Origin: Acidithiobacillus sp.
GTDB taxonomy: Bacteria; Pseudomonadota; Gammaproteobacteria; Acidithiobacillales; Acidithiobacillaceae
NCBI RefSeq assembly: GCF_023256195.1
Contig: NZ_JAGDWX010000004.1
Coordinates: 1 to 42,010 of the forward strand
Length of the DNA: 42,010 bases
Reading direction: 5' to 3'
The position numbers were made by a program, and so were the translations under genes. Every line of letters begins with the position of its first letter. The first letter of the stretch is position 1. This document shows, piece after piece, positions 9,303 to 17,076 of this stretch. The notes beneath the pieces are model-generated. The model was not told the origin of the DNA. It ran no database searches and worked only from the letters and a program-made list of their open reading frames with translations.

Positions 9303-10357
9303 GAGCCCGCACCCGATGTACGCAGCCGCATGTGCTCGTGCAGCTCGTAATTACCCAAGGTGACCACTTGTTCGCCGGCCTTCAGGCCTTGCCGCACGCC
9401 CAGCCAGCGGCCCGCCCGCGGGCCCAACTCGAGCCAGCGCCGCTGCGCCCGGCCGTCTACCGCGATGAAGGCGTAGGGTCGACCATCCTGGCGCAGGACG
9501 GCGCTGTCGGGCACGGCCAGCATATGCACCGTGTGCAGACGAATCTCCGCCTCTACCATGCTGCCGGGCAGGAAGGGACTGTCCGCAGGCAGGCTTACCA
9601 CCGCCTGGGCCAGGTGGGTGCGCGGGTCCACCTGAGCATAGATCTCCCGGATCTTGCCCGCGACCACGGCGCTGCCCCGCTGCAGGCTGCGCACGCGCAC
9701 GGGGTCACCCACCCGCACGGCGGCCAGGTCCTCTGCTTCGATGCCCAGCAGCACCCGCATCCGCCGCCCCTTCTGTACCTGCATCAAGGCCTGTCCGGCG
9801 GGGATGAGGTCCCCGGCCTTGGCGAAGACCTGGGTGATGACACCGCTGCCCGTGGCGCGCAAGACCCCGCCCTGCAGGGGAGCCAGACGCGTCGCCAGGG
9901 CCCGATAGTCTGCCGCCGCCTTGTCGCGATTCTGGCGAGCCGTGGCCAGCTGGGCATTGGTGGCCAATTGTCGGGAGAGCAGGGACTCGGTGCGGCGCAG
10001 GTCCTCTTCGGCAAAGTGCAGATTGATGCGGGCCTGCTCCAGCATCTGCCGATCGTTGCTGGAGGGATTCAGGCGCAACAGGATCTCACCTTGGTGGATC
10101 TCTTGCCCCGGCGCCACCAAGACCTGCTGGATGAGGGCCTCGGCCTGCAGGCTCAGGGTCTGAGCCCCCTGGGGGTCGAATTCCACCGTCCCGTAGGCGC
10201 GCAGATTCTCGTGCAGATCGCGCTCGCTGACGGTCTGCAGCTGTACCTGGGCCGAGACTTCGGCGGCTACCTCCGGGGCGACTCCCAGCAACAGGACAGG
10301 TGCGAGGGCCAGAAACAGGAATAAAAACGGGACGGGTCGATGGCGGCGATGGGTCAT
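9299..10357 (-). CDS. RND efflux periplasmic adaptor (membrane-fusion protein)
   Basis: 352-residue HlyD/CusB-type adaptor that bridges the RND pump and outer-membrane channel. The start is the ATG at 10357, overlapping the previous stop as ATGA; the frame stays open far upstream but that part is a shadow of the channel gene. Signal sequence about 9-32 (FLFLFLALAPVLLLGVAPEVAA). Lipoyl-like half with VLVAPGQEIHQGEILLRLNP, then a short alpha-hairpin (about 100-150, rich in Ala, Arg, Gln), second lipoyl half GVITQVFAKAGDLIPAGQ, and beta-barrel. I see no Met- or His-rich metal-binding extension like those of CusB or CzcB. Confidence 0.92.
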   Translation of the reverse strand: MTHRRHRPVPFLFLFLALAPVLLLGVAPEVAAEVSAQVQLQTVSERDLHENLRAYGTVEFDPQGAQTLSLQAEALIQQVLVAPGQEIHQGEILLRLNPSSNDRQMLEQARINLHFAEEDLRRTESLLSRQLATNAQLATARQNRDKAAADYRALATRLAPLQGGVLRATGSGVITQVFAKAGDLIPAGQALMQVQKGRRMRVLLGIEAEDLAAVRVGDPVRVRSLQRGSAVVAGKIREIYAQVDPRTHLAQAVVSLPADSPFLPGSMVEAEIRLHTVHMLAVPDSAVLRQDGRPYAFIAVDGRAQRRWLELGPRAGRWLGVRQGLKAGEQVVTLGNYELHEHMRLRTSGAGS

Positions 10358-11823
10358 GGCGTCTTCCAGGTGGACCAAGGGGAGCCGACGGCAAGCTCCA
10401 AAGCGACCTCCTGCTCGGCGAAGCTCTGCTCCAGAGACGCCAATTGCAGGGATTTGCTCAGAGCCTGACTGCGCAGGGTTTCGTAATCGAGGAGGGTGAC
10501 ATTGCCCTCGTTCAGGGCAGCACCGAGGCGCTGGGCCTCCGCCTGCAGGGCGGGAACCTGCTCCCGTAGCAGCGCTATCTCGCGCCGCAGACGGTGCAGG
10601 TCTGCCACCAGGGCGTGGATGTCGGCGCGGGTCTGGAAGAGGCGCGCGCTGTATTCGGCGTGCAGTTTGGCCCGCGTGGCCTCGGCTTCGGCAATCACTC
10701 CCCGATTGGCGTTGAAAAGCGGCAGACTGAGACTGACGTTGGGCCCCCAGGTCTGGACATTGGAAGTATCGGCGGCGCGGGTGAGGCCGATGGACAGACC
10801 CGGGTACTGACCCAGGATGGCGCGGCGCAGGCGGGCATCCTGGGCGGCGTAGCCGGCGCGTAGCGCGGCCAGATCCAGACGTTGCTTCTGGGCCAAGGCA
10901 TCCAACACGGCGCCTGAGGGAATGGCTTCGTGCAGCTGGGGTGGCGCGAGGGCGATGCGCGCGTCGGGGGGCAGCCCGAGGGTCTGCAGGAGTTGTTCCC
11001 GGGCTTTGGTGACCTGCCGCGCCAGGGCCAGGGCGCGGTCCTTGCTGTCCACGTAGGCGACGCGTCGCAGGGCGGCGGTGGCCAGGTCCAGATCGCCGCG
11101 CGCCAGCTCCTCCCGACTCTGTTCCCAGACTCTGCCCGTGAGACGCGCTGCGTCCTGGGCGATACCTTCCTGCTTTTCCAGATAGTAGAGGCTGCGTGCT
11201 TGTAGCCGTGCCTGACCGGCTACCAGCCATTCCTGCCAGGCGACGTGGTAGCGCACCGAGCGGGCGTTATCCTCGGCGGCGCGCCGTTCCAGCGGCCGCG
11301 TGAAAAGGCTGCCGATACTCCAGTTCAGGCCGATGTTGTAGGCAGTGAAGAGCTGCCCATCCCCGTTGCTGGGAAAATCGGCAGCCAGGGAGATCTGCGG
11401 ATCCGGCAAGAGTCCCGCCTGAAAGACCTGCGCCTCGGCCACACCATTGTCCTTGCGCAGAGCCCGCAGATCCGGATTGAGCAGCACGGCGATCTGGGCG
11501 ACGGCTTCGCCGCTCAGGGGTTTGGCAAAGTCGATTCCCTGGGTCCGCAAGGGAAGCTGCGGCAGCGCTTGGGCCAGCTCCTTATGCAAGGTCGCCGCAC
11601 TGGCGGGGGCCTTGGCCAGGGGCAGGGGTGTATAGCTGGCGCAGCCGGCGAGGCCGAGGCCCATCAGCAGCAGGGGGAGCAGGCCGCTACCGAGGGCGGC
11701 GCGGTGGCCATTGCCTCGGGAGAGCAGCAGCGAGGCACCCGCCCGCGCGGCGCGTGGGCGGATGCCAGGCGCTGCGAGATCACGGGCGCCTTGGACGCTG
11801 GGGCTGGGTACACGCTCAGGCAT
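10354..11823 (-). CDS. Outer-membrane efflux channel lipoprotein (TolC/OprM-like)
   Basis: 489-residue outer-membrane factor of the OEP family, the exit duct of the tripartite pump. It carries a lipobox LAGC with Cys61, so the mature protein should be acylated. About 40 residues precede the hydrophobic signal core (LLPLLLMGLGLAG), an unusually long n-region. The ATG at 11823 is nonetheless favoured because it overlaps the kinase stop by eight bases, like the other junctions here. Two long helical repeats are visible: AEAQVFQAGLLPDPQISLAA in the first half, then QYPGLSIGL with VSLSLPLFNANRG in the second. The C-terminus resembles the family but is short. Confidence 0.92.
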   Translation of the reverse strand: MPERVPSPSVQGARDLAAPGIRPRAARAGASLLLSRGNGHRAALGSGLLPLLLMGLGLAGCASYTPLPLAKAPASAATLHKELAQALPQLPLRTQGIDFAKPLSGEAVAQIAVLLNPDLRALRKDNGVAEAQVFQAGLLPDPQISLAADFPSNGDGQLFTAYNIGLNWSIGSLFTRPLERRAAEDNARSVRYHVAWQEWLVAGQARLQARSLYYLEKQEGIAQDAARLTGRVWEQSREELARGDLDLATAALRRVAYVDSKDRALALARQVTKAREQLLQTLGLPPDARIALAPPQLHEAIPSGAVLDALAQKQRLDLAALRAGYAAQDARLRRAILGQYPGLSIGLTRAADTSNVQTWGPNVSLSLPLFNANRGVIAEAEATRAKLHAEYSARLFQTRADIHALVADLHRLRREIALLREQVPALQAEAQRLGAALNEGNVTLLDYETLRSQALSKSLQLASLEQSFAEQEVALELAVGSPWSTWKTP

Positions 11824-13174
11824 GTGTATTCTCCGGGGGATTGCCGGACCTCATGGGGTGGCGGTAGAGGAGGCGCAGGCCGTGCTGATGGGGTCCGTCC
11901 TGCAGCTCCAAGCGGCCGCCCAGACGCGCCGCGGCGGCACGGATGATGGCGAGGCCCAGACCACTGCCTTCCCCTGGGCTCTCGGGCAGGCGAAAGAAGG
12001 GGTCGAAGACCCGCTGACGGAGCGCTGCAGGAATGCCCGGACCCTCATCTTCCACGGCGAACTCCAGGCTATCCTTTGCCGCACGCACCGTCAGGGTCAC
12101 CTGGCTGCCAGGCGGACCGTATTGTAAGGCGTTGTCCAGCGCGTTGGCCAAGAGTGTCTCCAAAGCGATGGGGTCGGCGTAGATGGAGAGATCCGCGGGT
12201 GCCTCGAGGCCCAGATCGATCTGCCGTTCTGCCGCGATGGGCTCACGTTCCGCAAGCAGACGGTGTAGCAGGGGCATGAGCGCAAATGTCTGCCAGACCG
12301 AGGCACGGGACTCCTGACGCTCAAGACTCAGCAATTGGTCGAGCAGGTGGCGAGCGCGGTCGAGTCCCTTGTCCACCTGTTCCAGACGCTGGCGACTCAG
12401 ACCGAGGTCCTCCGCATTGCGGGCGTTATCCAACTGCAGGGACAGGGCCGCCAGCGGGGTGCGCAGCTGATGGGCGGCATCGGCGACGAAGCGGCGTTCG
12501 CGTTGACGCAGCTCACCGATACGCTGCAGGAGATTGGAGATGGCGTCCAGAAAGGGCCGCAGTTCCAGAGGCACCTGTCGCTGCGGCCAGCGCAATGGCG
12601 CTTCCGCGGGCTGCCGCTCGAGATAGTCGGCCATCTCCTGCACCGGTGCCAGCGCTCGACTGACGGACAGCCGCGATACCATGACCAGAAAGGGCAAGAG
12701 GATGAGGAAGGGCCAGAGGGTGCGTTCGGCACCGTCCTCTGCCGCTTCCGCACGCAGTTGGGTGGGCTGCAGCACCGCGAGCCCTCCCCCCTCGGGGTCG
12801 GGACGAACGAATACCCGCCAACGGCGCTCTCCCAGCTTGAGGGTGTGAAAGCCCGAGCCTAGGGACGCGGGCAAGGGATGTGGTGCGTGCGCGTCTCCCA
12901 GACGCTCCACCAGCAGGCGGTTGTCCCGGTCGATATCACCGTACAGGCGCTCCGGACTTGGCGTGGAGGCGGCTGCCAGGGAGACGTAGCGGGCCGTCTG
13001 GGCCAGAGCACTGTCCTGCATTTCCTGAGCATCGCGGTAGGCGAGCAGATAAGACGCTGCCGCCGCCAGGATGCCGGCACCCAGAATCCAGGTGAAGAGC
13101 GCCCAGGACAGGCGGCGACGCAGTGAAAAATCGCCGGTGTCGGCGCCAGCCCGCCGATGCCGACGCTCCATCAC
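11816..13174 (-). CDS. Sensor histidine kinase (QseC/PmrB-like)
   Basis: 452-residue inner-membrane kinase. First membrane helix about 24-46 (ALFTWILGAGILAAAASYLLAY), periplasmic sensor about 47-150, second helix about 152-166. The dimerisation helix holds FVADAAHQLRTPL with phosphoacceptor His235. The ATP-binding domain shows N box LLANALDNALQYG, G1 DEGPGIP, F box VFDPFFR and G2 GSGLGLAI. The start overlaps the regulator's stop by four bases. Partner is the adjacent OmpR-type regulator; the co-transcribed targets are the RND pump genes. The ligand is unknown; metals, envelope stress or acidity are guesses. Confidence 0.95.
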   Translation of the reverse strand: MMERRHRRAGADTGDFSLRRRLSWALFTWILGAGILAAAASYLLAYRDAQEMQDSALAQTARYVSLAAASTPSPERLYGDIDRDNRLLVERLGDAHAPHPLPASLGSGFHTLKLGERRWRVFVRPDPEGGGLAVLQPTQLRAEAAEDGAERTLWPFLILLPFLVMVSRLSVSRALAPVQEMADYLERQPAEAPLRWPQRQVPLELRPFLDAISNLLQRIGELRQRERRFVADAAHQLRTPLAALSLQLDNARNAEDLGLSRQRLEQVDKGLDRARHLLDQLLSLERQESRASVWQTFALMPLLHRLLAEREPIAAERQIDLGLEAPADLSIYADPIALETLLANALDNALQYGPPGSQVTLTVRAAKDSLEFAVEDEGPGIPAALRQRVFDPFFRLPESPGEGSGLGLAIIRAAAARLGGRLELQDGPHQHGLRLLYRHPMRSGNPPENTHA

Positions 13175-13842
13175 GCGCGCCGCTCCACCAGCCAGCCCGC
13201 CCCGCGGATATTTTTGATGGCGTCGGCACCGAGCTTGCGCCGCAGGCTGTGGATGAGAAAGTCGATGCTGTTGCTCTCCACTTCTTCGCCCCAGGGATAG
13301 AGCCGAGTTTCCAGCTCCTGGCGGCTGAAGATGACCCCAGGGCGGGCCAAGAGAGTCGAAAGCAGCGCGAACTCCCGCTGTCCCAGATGCTGGCGTCGGT
13401 CCTCGGCACCTTCCCGCCAGGCCTCCAGGCTTGTCGGGTCCAGATGAATCTTGCCGTTGCTGAGGATGACCTGGCCACCGCCGCCTTGACGCCGCTGCAG
13501 TACCCTGAGGCGGGCCAGCAGCTCACTGCTGGCAAAGGGTTTGACGAGGTAGTCGTCGGCACCGCTGTCCAGTCCCTCGATACGCGTTTCCAGTGCATCG
13601 CGGGCGCTCAGGATGAGGACGGGCAGGGCACTGCCGCGGGCGCGCAGATCGCGCAGAAGATCCAGGCCCTCGCCATCGGGAAGGCCCAGATCCAAAAGGA
13701 GCACCTCGTGTTCGGGTGGGTTCAGGGCCGTCCGCGCCGTCCTGGCATTGCGCAGCCAGTCGACGGCGTGACCGCCCTCACGCAGGGCGATGACCAAGGC
13801 TTCGCCCAACATGGCATCGTCTTCGATCAACAAAAGCCGCAT
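13171..13842 (-). CDS. OmpR-family response regulator (QseB/PmrA-like)
   Basis: 223-residue transcription factor. The receiver domain has the acidic pocket E7-D8-D9, phosphorylated Asp51 (LLLDLGLPDG) and Lys101 (DDYLVKPF). The C-terminal winged helix (about 128-220) carries SNSIDFLIHSLRRKLG and IRGAGWLVER. Members of this family bind two direct repeats spaced 11 bases apart; such a pair is present upstream of the PepSY gene at 14255-14272, so self-regulation of the whole operon is likely (inference). It lies 48 bases downstream of the PepSY gene and overlaps the kinase. Confidence 0.95.
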   Translation of the reverse strand: MRLLLIEDDAMLGEALVIALREGGHAVDWLRNARTARTALNPPEHEVLLLDLGLPDGEGLDLLRDLRARGSALPVLILSARDALETRIEGLDSGADDYLVKPFASSELLARLRVLQRRQGGGGQVILSNGKIHLDPTSLEAWREGAEDRRQHLGQREFALLSTLLARPGVIFSRQELETRLYPWGEEVESNSIDFLIHSLRRKLGADAIKNIRGAGWLVERRA

Positions 13843-13890
13843 GAACTCCCACCCACCTATGGATTATCTTCACCGCGGCAAGGATGGACC

Positions 13891-14190
13891 TCAGTCCTTG
13901 CCGTCGTCCACGGAGTTTTCCAGCACCTTGCCGGTCACGGCATCGACGCCAACCTCGTGCACGACCTTACCCTTGCGGATATCGAAAGAATAGCGCAGGC
14001 CGCTGCCACCTGCCTCCTTCTCCAGCTCGACATCCTCGATCTGCCCGGGGAAGGTCTTCAGGGCAATGGCCTTGGCCTCTTCCACGGAGACCTTGGCCTC
14101 CTTGCTGAACTGCTCGCCCTTGAAGGCCATGGCCGTACCGCTGGCCACGAGGCTGGCGAGAAAAAGTCCCACGATAAGTTGTTTCTTCAT
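13891..14190 (-). CDS. Periplasmic PepSY-domain protein
   Basis: 99 residues from the ATG at 14190 (AGGAGT seven bases upstream; an ATG five codons earlier is less likely). Signal peptide MKKQLIVGLFLASLVASGTAMA, then a single PepSY unit: VSVEEAKAIALKTFPGQIED, a lysine/acid-rich middle, and YSFDIRKGKVVHEVGVDAVTG. Small PepSY proteins are commonly encoded beside QseBC/PmrAB-like systems and are thought to modulate signalling or bind the stimulus, but a biochemical role is not established. It is the first gene of the regulatory/efflux unit. Confidence 0.9.
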   Translation of the reverse strand: MKKQLIVGLFLASLVASGTAMAFKGEQFSKEAKVSVEEAKAIALKTFPGQIEDVELEKEAGGSGLRYSFDIRKGKVVHEVGVDAVTGKVLENSVDDGKD

Positions 14191-14254
14191 GATAGACTCC
14201 TGCAATATCGAGAACGCCCCATGCGTCCACGAGAGCCAGTCTGCCGCTGAAGTC

Positions 14255-14272
14255 TTAGCGCAAAATTAGCGC
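14255..14272 (-). promoter_or_regulatory. Putative OmpR-family operator for the PepSY/efflux operon
   Basis: Two identical heptamers, GCGCTAA on the minus strand, start exactly 11 bases apart (14255-14261 and 14266-14272 in plus coordinates, separated by AAAA). Direct repeats with one-helical-turn spacing are the hallmark of OmpR/PmrA/QseB binding. They lie 65-82 bases upstream of the PepSY start codon. The fitting regulator is encoded two genes downstream. Confidence 0.55.
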
Positions 14273-14484
14273 CGCGAACCCGGGAAACATATCCCGCCCG
14301 ACTCCAAGTAGCCATGGCTCGGAGGGTCGGGCGGTTCGAGATGCTCGTCCGTCCGACGGCAGAGCTTGGAGCCGTATCGTGGGATGGTGATTTTTACGGT
14401 AATGCCGCGCATTTCTGATTACCGCATATCCGGATACCAAGCAGTCTATTCTCCTCTCCTTACGAGCGAAAAATAAAACCTAAT

Positions 14485-14500
14485 GTAAACTTACGGTAAA
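14485..14500 (+). promoter_or_regulatory. GTAAA direct-repeat pair, 11-bp spacing
   Basis: GTAAA at 14485-14489 and again at 14496-14500, offset 11 bases, like a CpxR-type box. It is out of phase with the array that begins at 14515, so it may be an independent site upstream of the receptor promoter. Confidence 0.3.
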
Positions 14501-14514
14501 AGCTTTACTGGAAA

Positions 14515-14570
14515 CTGTCATGATTCTGTAAAAAAAGTTTCATCATATTGTCACAATGCTCTGCTAGCCT
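14515..14570 (+). promoter_or_regulatory. Tandem Pho-box-like array and extended -10 of the TonB receptor gene
   Basis: Four pentamers begin exactly 11 bases apart: CTGTC (14515), CTGTA (14526), GTTTC (14537), TTGTC (14548). The first pair with its spacer (CTGTCATGATTCTGTAAA) is close to the PhoB consensus, two half-sites CTGTCAT-type separated by AT-rich bases. A TGCTAGCCT element (14562-14570) gives an extended -10, about one turn downstream of the last half-site as in PhoB-activated promoters. No -35 of normal quality is seen, which also fits an activator-dependent promoter. Confidence 0.55.
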
Positions 14571-14621
14571 ACGCGCTTCGGTGTGCTCTTTATTCCTCTG
14601 AAGACTCGGCAAGGAGCTTTT

Positions 14622-16982
14622 ATGTCTATGCATCGGACGGTGAGTATTTCGGTCTATCTGGCGCTTCTGGTAGCGCCATCGGTCTGGGCGGCGGATAATT
14701 CGACGGACGGCGGAGCGACGGCAGCAACAAGCAGTGCGTCGAATCCATCGGGCGGTTCGGTGCATGTGGGAGAAGTGAGTGCGAGTTCCAATACTGTGGA
14801 ACAGAAGCGTACCCAGTTTGATTCCGGTGTGCTCAGTCCACAAGATATCTTCAAAAGCAGTCAGTCTGTAACTGCGGTAACACCCTCTGAATTACGTCTG
14901 TTCAATCCCGGGGCATCCGGTGTGCAGACACTTTCCATCAAGCCTGGAATTCAGATCAATGGCTATAACGCGACCAGCGGTACGGCACGCTCGACCATTT
15001 CCATGCGTGGTGTGAAGGTTGGTTGGAACAGTGTGCCTGGCGACCTCGAGACCAATGGTATAACCGCGGAGTTCGATGGCGTCCCGCTCAACAGTCTCAT
15101 TCAGGGTACCGGATGGCACTCTGTGGAAATCCCTTTGGGTCCCCTCCTTTCTGGCGTCAATGTTCTCTATGGCCCGGGAAACCCACGGGACCGCTGGTAC
15201 GACAGTATCGGCGGTACGATCAATTTCGTCCCGGTGCAACCCTCTGATCATCCAGAGGCTAGTGTTTCTGCAGGATATGGAAGCGACCAGTCTCAAGTCT
15301 ACACGGCAATAGCATCTACGGGAGACCACGGCGGCTGGTCGGCGGTTTTAGCCACGGCCTACGCCCATAGCCACAGTTTTCGCATCAGCAACTTCAATAC
15401 CCCAACTCGCGCCAACCAAGTGTTCTTGAAGTTGCGTAAGACCTTTTCCTTGGGAAGCTTCAGCGTTGGTGCCTACTGGCAGCGTAACGACGAGTATCGT
15501 CCCAACATGATCCCCGTCGATCCCATTCCCGGGGTCACCACCGCTGGTCTCGACCAGAACGCGCCCCTTTACAGCCAGAAGACCAGCGGTTTCTATTCTG
15601 CGCTCAACCCTAACGTCTGGTTCAAGAACAATATCATTGAAAACTATCTGGCGTATGCCAAGCTGCAGCTCAAGATCGCGGACAACGTCGAAATGCACGA
15701 TCTGTTCTGGTACCGACACGGACGCATTCTCCACTATCGCATCAACACCGGTTTTGCCGGTGGCAGCAGTGAGTATTATTATCCCTTCTCCGAGACTTAC
15801 GGCAACCGGTTGGTCTTCGACGCGAACTTGCCCTACCACAATCGTCTGAGTTTCGGTGGTTATGTGATTAACTCCAACACAGACAATCGGTTCAAGGGCT
15901 ACAATGCCTTGCAGGGATCGACCATTGCCAATCCCTCTTTCATCAGTTATAACGATTACCGTAATACCTATCTGTCTGCATTCATCCAGGACGAGTTCCG
16001 GCCTCTGGAATCGGTGAAGATTGTACCCGGTCTGCAATACGTCCAGTACCAGACCACCTTTACCAACAACAATCTGTCGCAGGCGCTCAATTACCCCAAC
16101 GCGGGATACAACACCAATCCCAATACCAGCAGAACCTTCGATCGGATCGCGCCCTCCGTGGGCATTACCTATTCCCCACGTCCCTGGTTGACGGCGTATG
16201 CCAATTATGCGATGACCTACCAGAACCCGACGGGTGGGAACTTCAACAACGCCCAGACAGACTTGCCGGCTTTGAAGCCGGTGAAGAGTACCGACTATGA
16301 GTTAGGGTTGCGTCTGCAGAAGGAGCACTGGCTGGGACTTCAGCGCATCTCCGGTGAGATAAACTACTACAGCGATGTACTCTCGAATGAGACTATACCG
16401 GTCTCTCTCGCCAGCAATCCCACGGTGATCACCTTTGGTTACGGCAAGGCGACGCTCAACGGCGTCAATCTGTCCGTGCATGCGGAAATTGATGACAACT
16501 GGTCGGCATATGTCAATGCGAGTTACCTGCATGGCTACTACAACAACTATTTTTCAACGACGACCAATCAGTCCTATGATGGTTATCCGGTCACCGATTC
16601 GCCCTATCTGACCACGGTGCTGGGTGCAAAGTATCGCACCTATATCTCTGGCAACGGTCTCGAGGTAAACCTCTGGGACCAGTATTACGGACACAGCTAT
16701 CTCTTTGATAACAATGCCGGTGCTCCCACACGTCAATGGATACCGGGATACAATCTGGTGAACCTGTCCGTGACGCTGCGCAACACCCAGATCCGGCACG
16801 TGATCCCGGGAGTGAAAATGGCTACCCTTGCGCTATATCTCACCAACATTCTCAATCGGAAGTACAATGCGACGGAATACGTCACTGCCGGTGGTTATTT
16901 CAACGGCAACAGTACCGGCGCGGTGTTGGCCAATCCGGGCGCTCCGCGGGCATTCTTCCTGGATGCACGGCTGACCTTTTGA
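14622..16982 (+). CDS. TonB-dependent outer-membrane receptor
   Basis: 786 residues from the ATG at 14622 (AAGGAG five bases before; an in-frame ATG 13 codons earlier has no such site). Signal peptide about 1-23, ending SVWA-ADN. A Ser/Gly-rich linker is followed by a TonB-box-like stretch (SVHVGEVSAS). Plug domain about 60-205 contains TISMRGV and GVNVLYGPG with GGTINF. The remainder is a 22-strand type barrel rich in Tyr, Asn and Thr, ending in Phe (LDARLTF) as needed for BAM insertion. No partner transport genes adjoin it. It is visibly less GC-rich than its neighbours and sits between two conserved blocks, consistent with a later insertion. The substrate is unknown; upstream Pho-like boxes hint at phosphorus supply. 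Confidence 0.92.
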   Translation: MSMHRTVSISVYLALLVAPSVWAADNSTDGGATAATSSASNPSGGSVHVGEVSASSNTVEQKRTQFDSGVLSPQDIFKSSQSVTAVTPSELRLFNPGASGVQTLSIKPGIQINGYNATSGTARSTISMRGVKVGWNSVPGDLETNGITAEFDGVPLNSLIQGTGWHSVEIPLGPLLSGVNVLYGPGNPRDRWYDSIGGTINFVPVQPSDHPEASVSAGYGSDQSQVYTAIASTGDHGGWSAVLATAYAHSHSFRISNFNTPTRANQVFLKLRKTFSLGSFSVGAYWQRNDEYRPNMIPVDPIPGVTTAGLDQNAPLYSQKTSGFYSALNPNVWFKNNIIENYLAYAKLQLKIADNVEMHDLFWYRHGRILHYRINTGFAGGSSEYYYPFSETYGNRLVFDANLPYHNRLSFGGYVINSNTDNRFKGYNALQGSTIANPSFISYNDYRNTYLSAFIQDEFRPLESVKIVPGLQYVQYQTTFTNNNLSQALNYPNAGYNTNPNTSRTFDRIAPSVGITYSPRPWLTAYANYAMTYQNPTGGNFNNAQTDLPALKPVKSTDYELGLRLQKEHWLGLQRISGEINYYSDVLSNETIPVSLASNPTVITFGYGKATLNGVNLSVHAEIDDNWSAYVNASYLHGYYNNYFSTTTNQSYDGYPVTDSPYLTTVLGAKYRTYISGNGLEVNLWDQYYGHSYLFDNNAGAPTRQWIPGYNLVNLSVTLRNTQIRHVIPGVKMATLALYLTNILNRKYNATEYVTAGGYFNGNSTGAVLANPGAPRAFFLDARLTF

Positions 16983-17030
16983 GCTACTCCGGTCCGTCCC
17001 GCCACGAATCCGGGAGCGTCTGACTCGAAC

Positions 17031-17057
17031 CCGCCACCCACAAGCTGGGGGCGGCGG
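17031..17057 (-). terminator. Hairpin downstream of prs
   Basis: On the minus strand CCGCCGCCC pairs with GGGTGGCGG (nine pairs including one G-U) around a nine-base loop. It lies 20 bases past the prs stop codon. There is no run of T, so termination strength is uncertain. On the plus strand the same stem has an A-C mismatch, so it serves prs better than the receptor gene. Confidence 0.5.
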
Positions 17058-17076
17058 ATCTTACCTCGGGGCCTCC

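Larger units (their letters stand above)
14191..14621. other. Divergent regulatory region between the PepSY operon and the TonB receptor
   Basis: About 430 bases without a coding frame. It holds the 11-bp-spaced repeat at 14255-14272, an inverted repeat CGGGA(N6)TCCCG at 14281-14296, an inverted repeat CGGTAAT(N14)ATTACCG at 14397-14424, a GTAAA pair at 14485-14500 and the Pho-box-like array at 14515-14558. Base composition becomes AT-rich to the right of about 14380. Confidence 0.7.

Noticed and set aside
10358-11230. Upstream extension of the membrane-fusion frame
   Set aside because: Lies wholly within the conserved outer-membrane channel gene in another frame; the ATG at 10357 begins a signal peptide.
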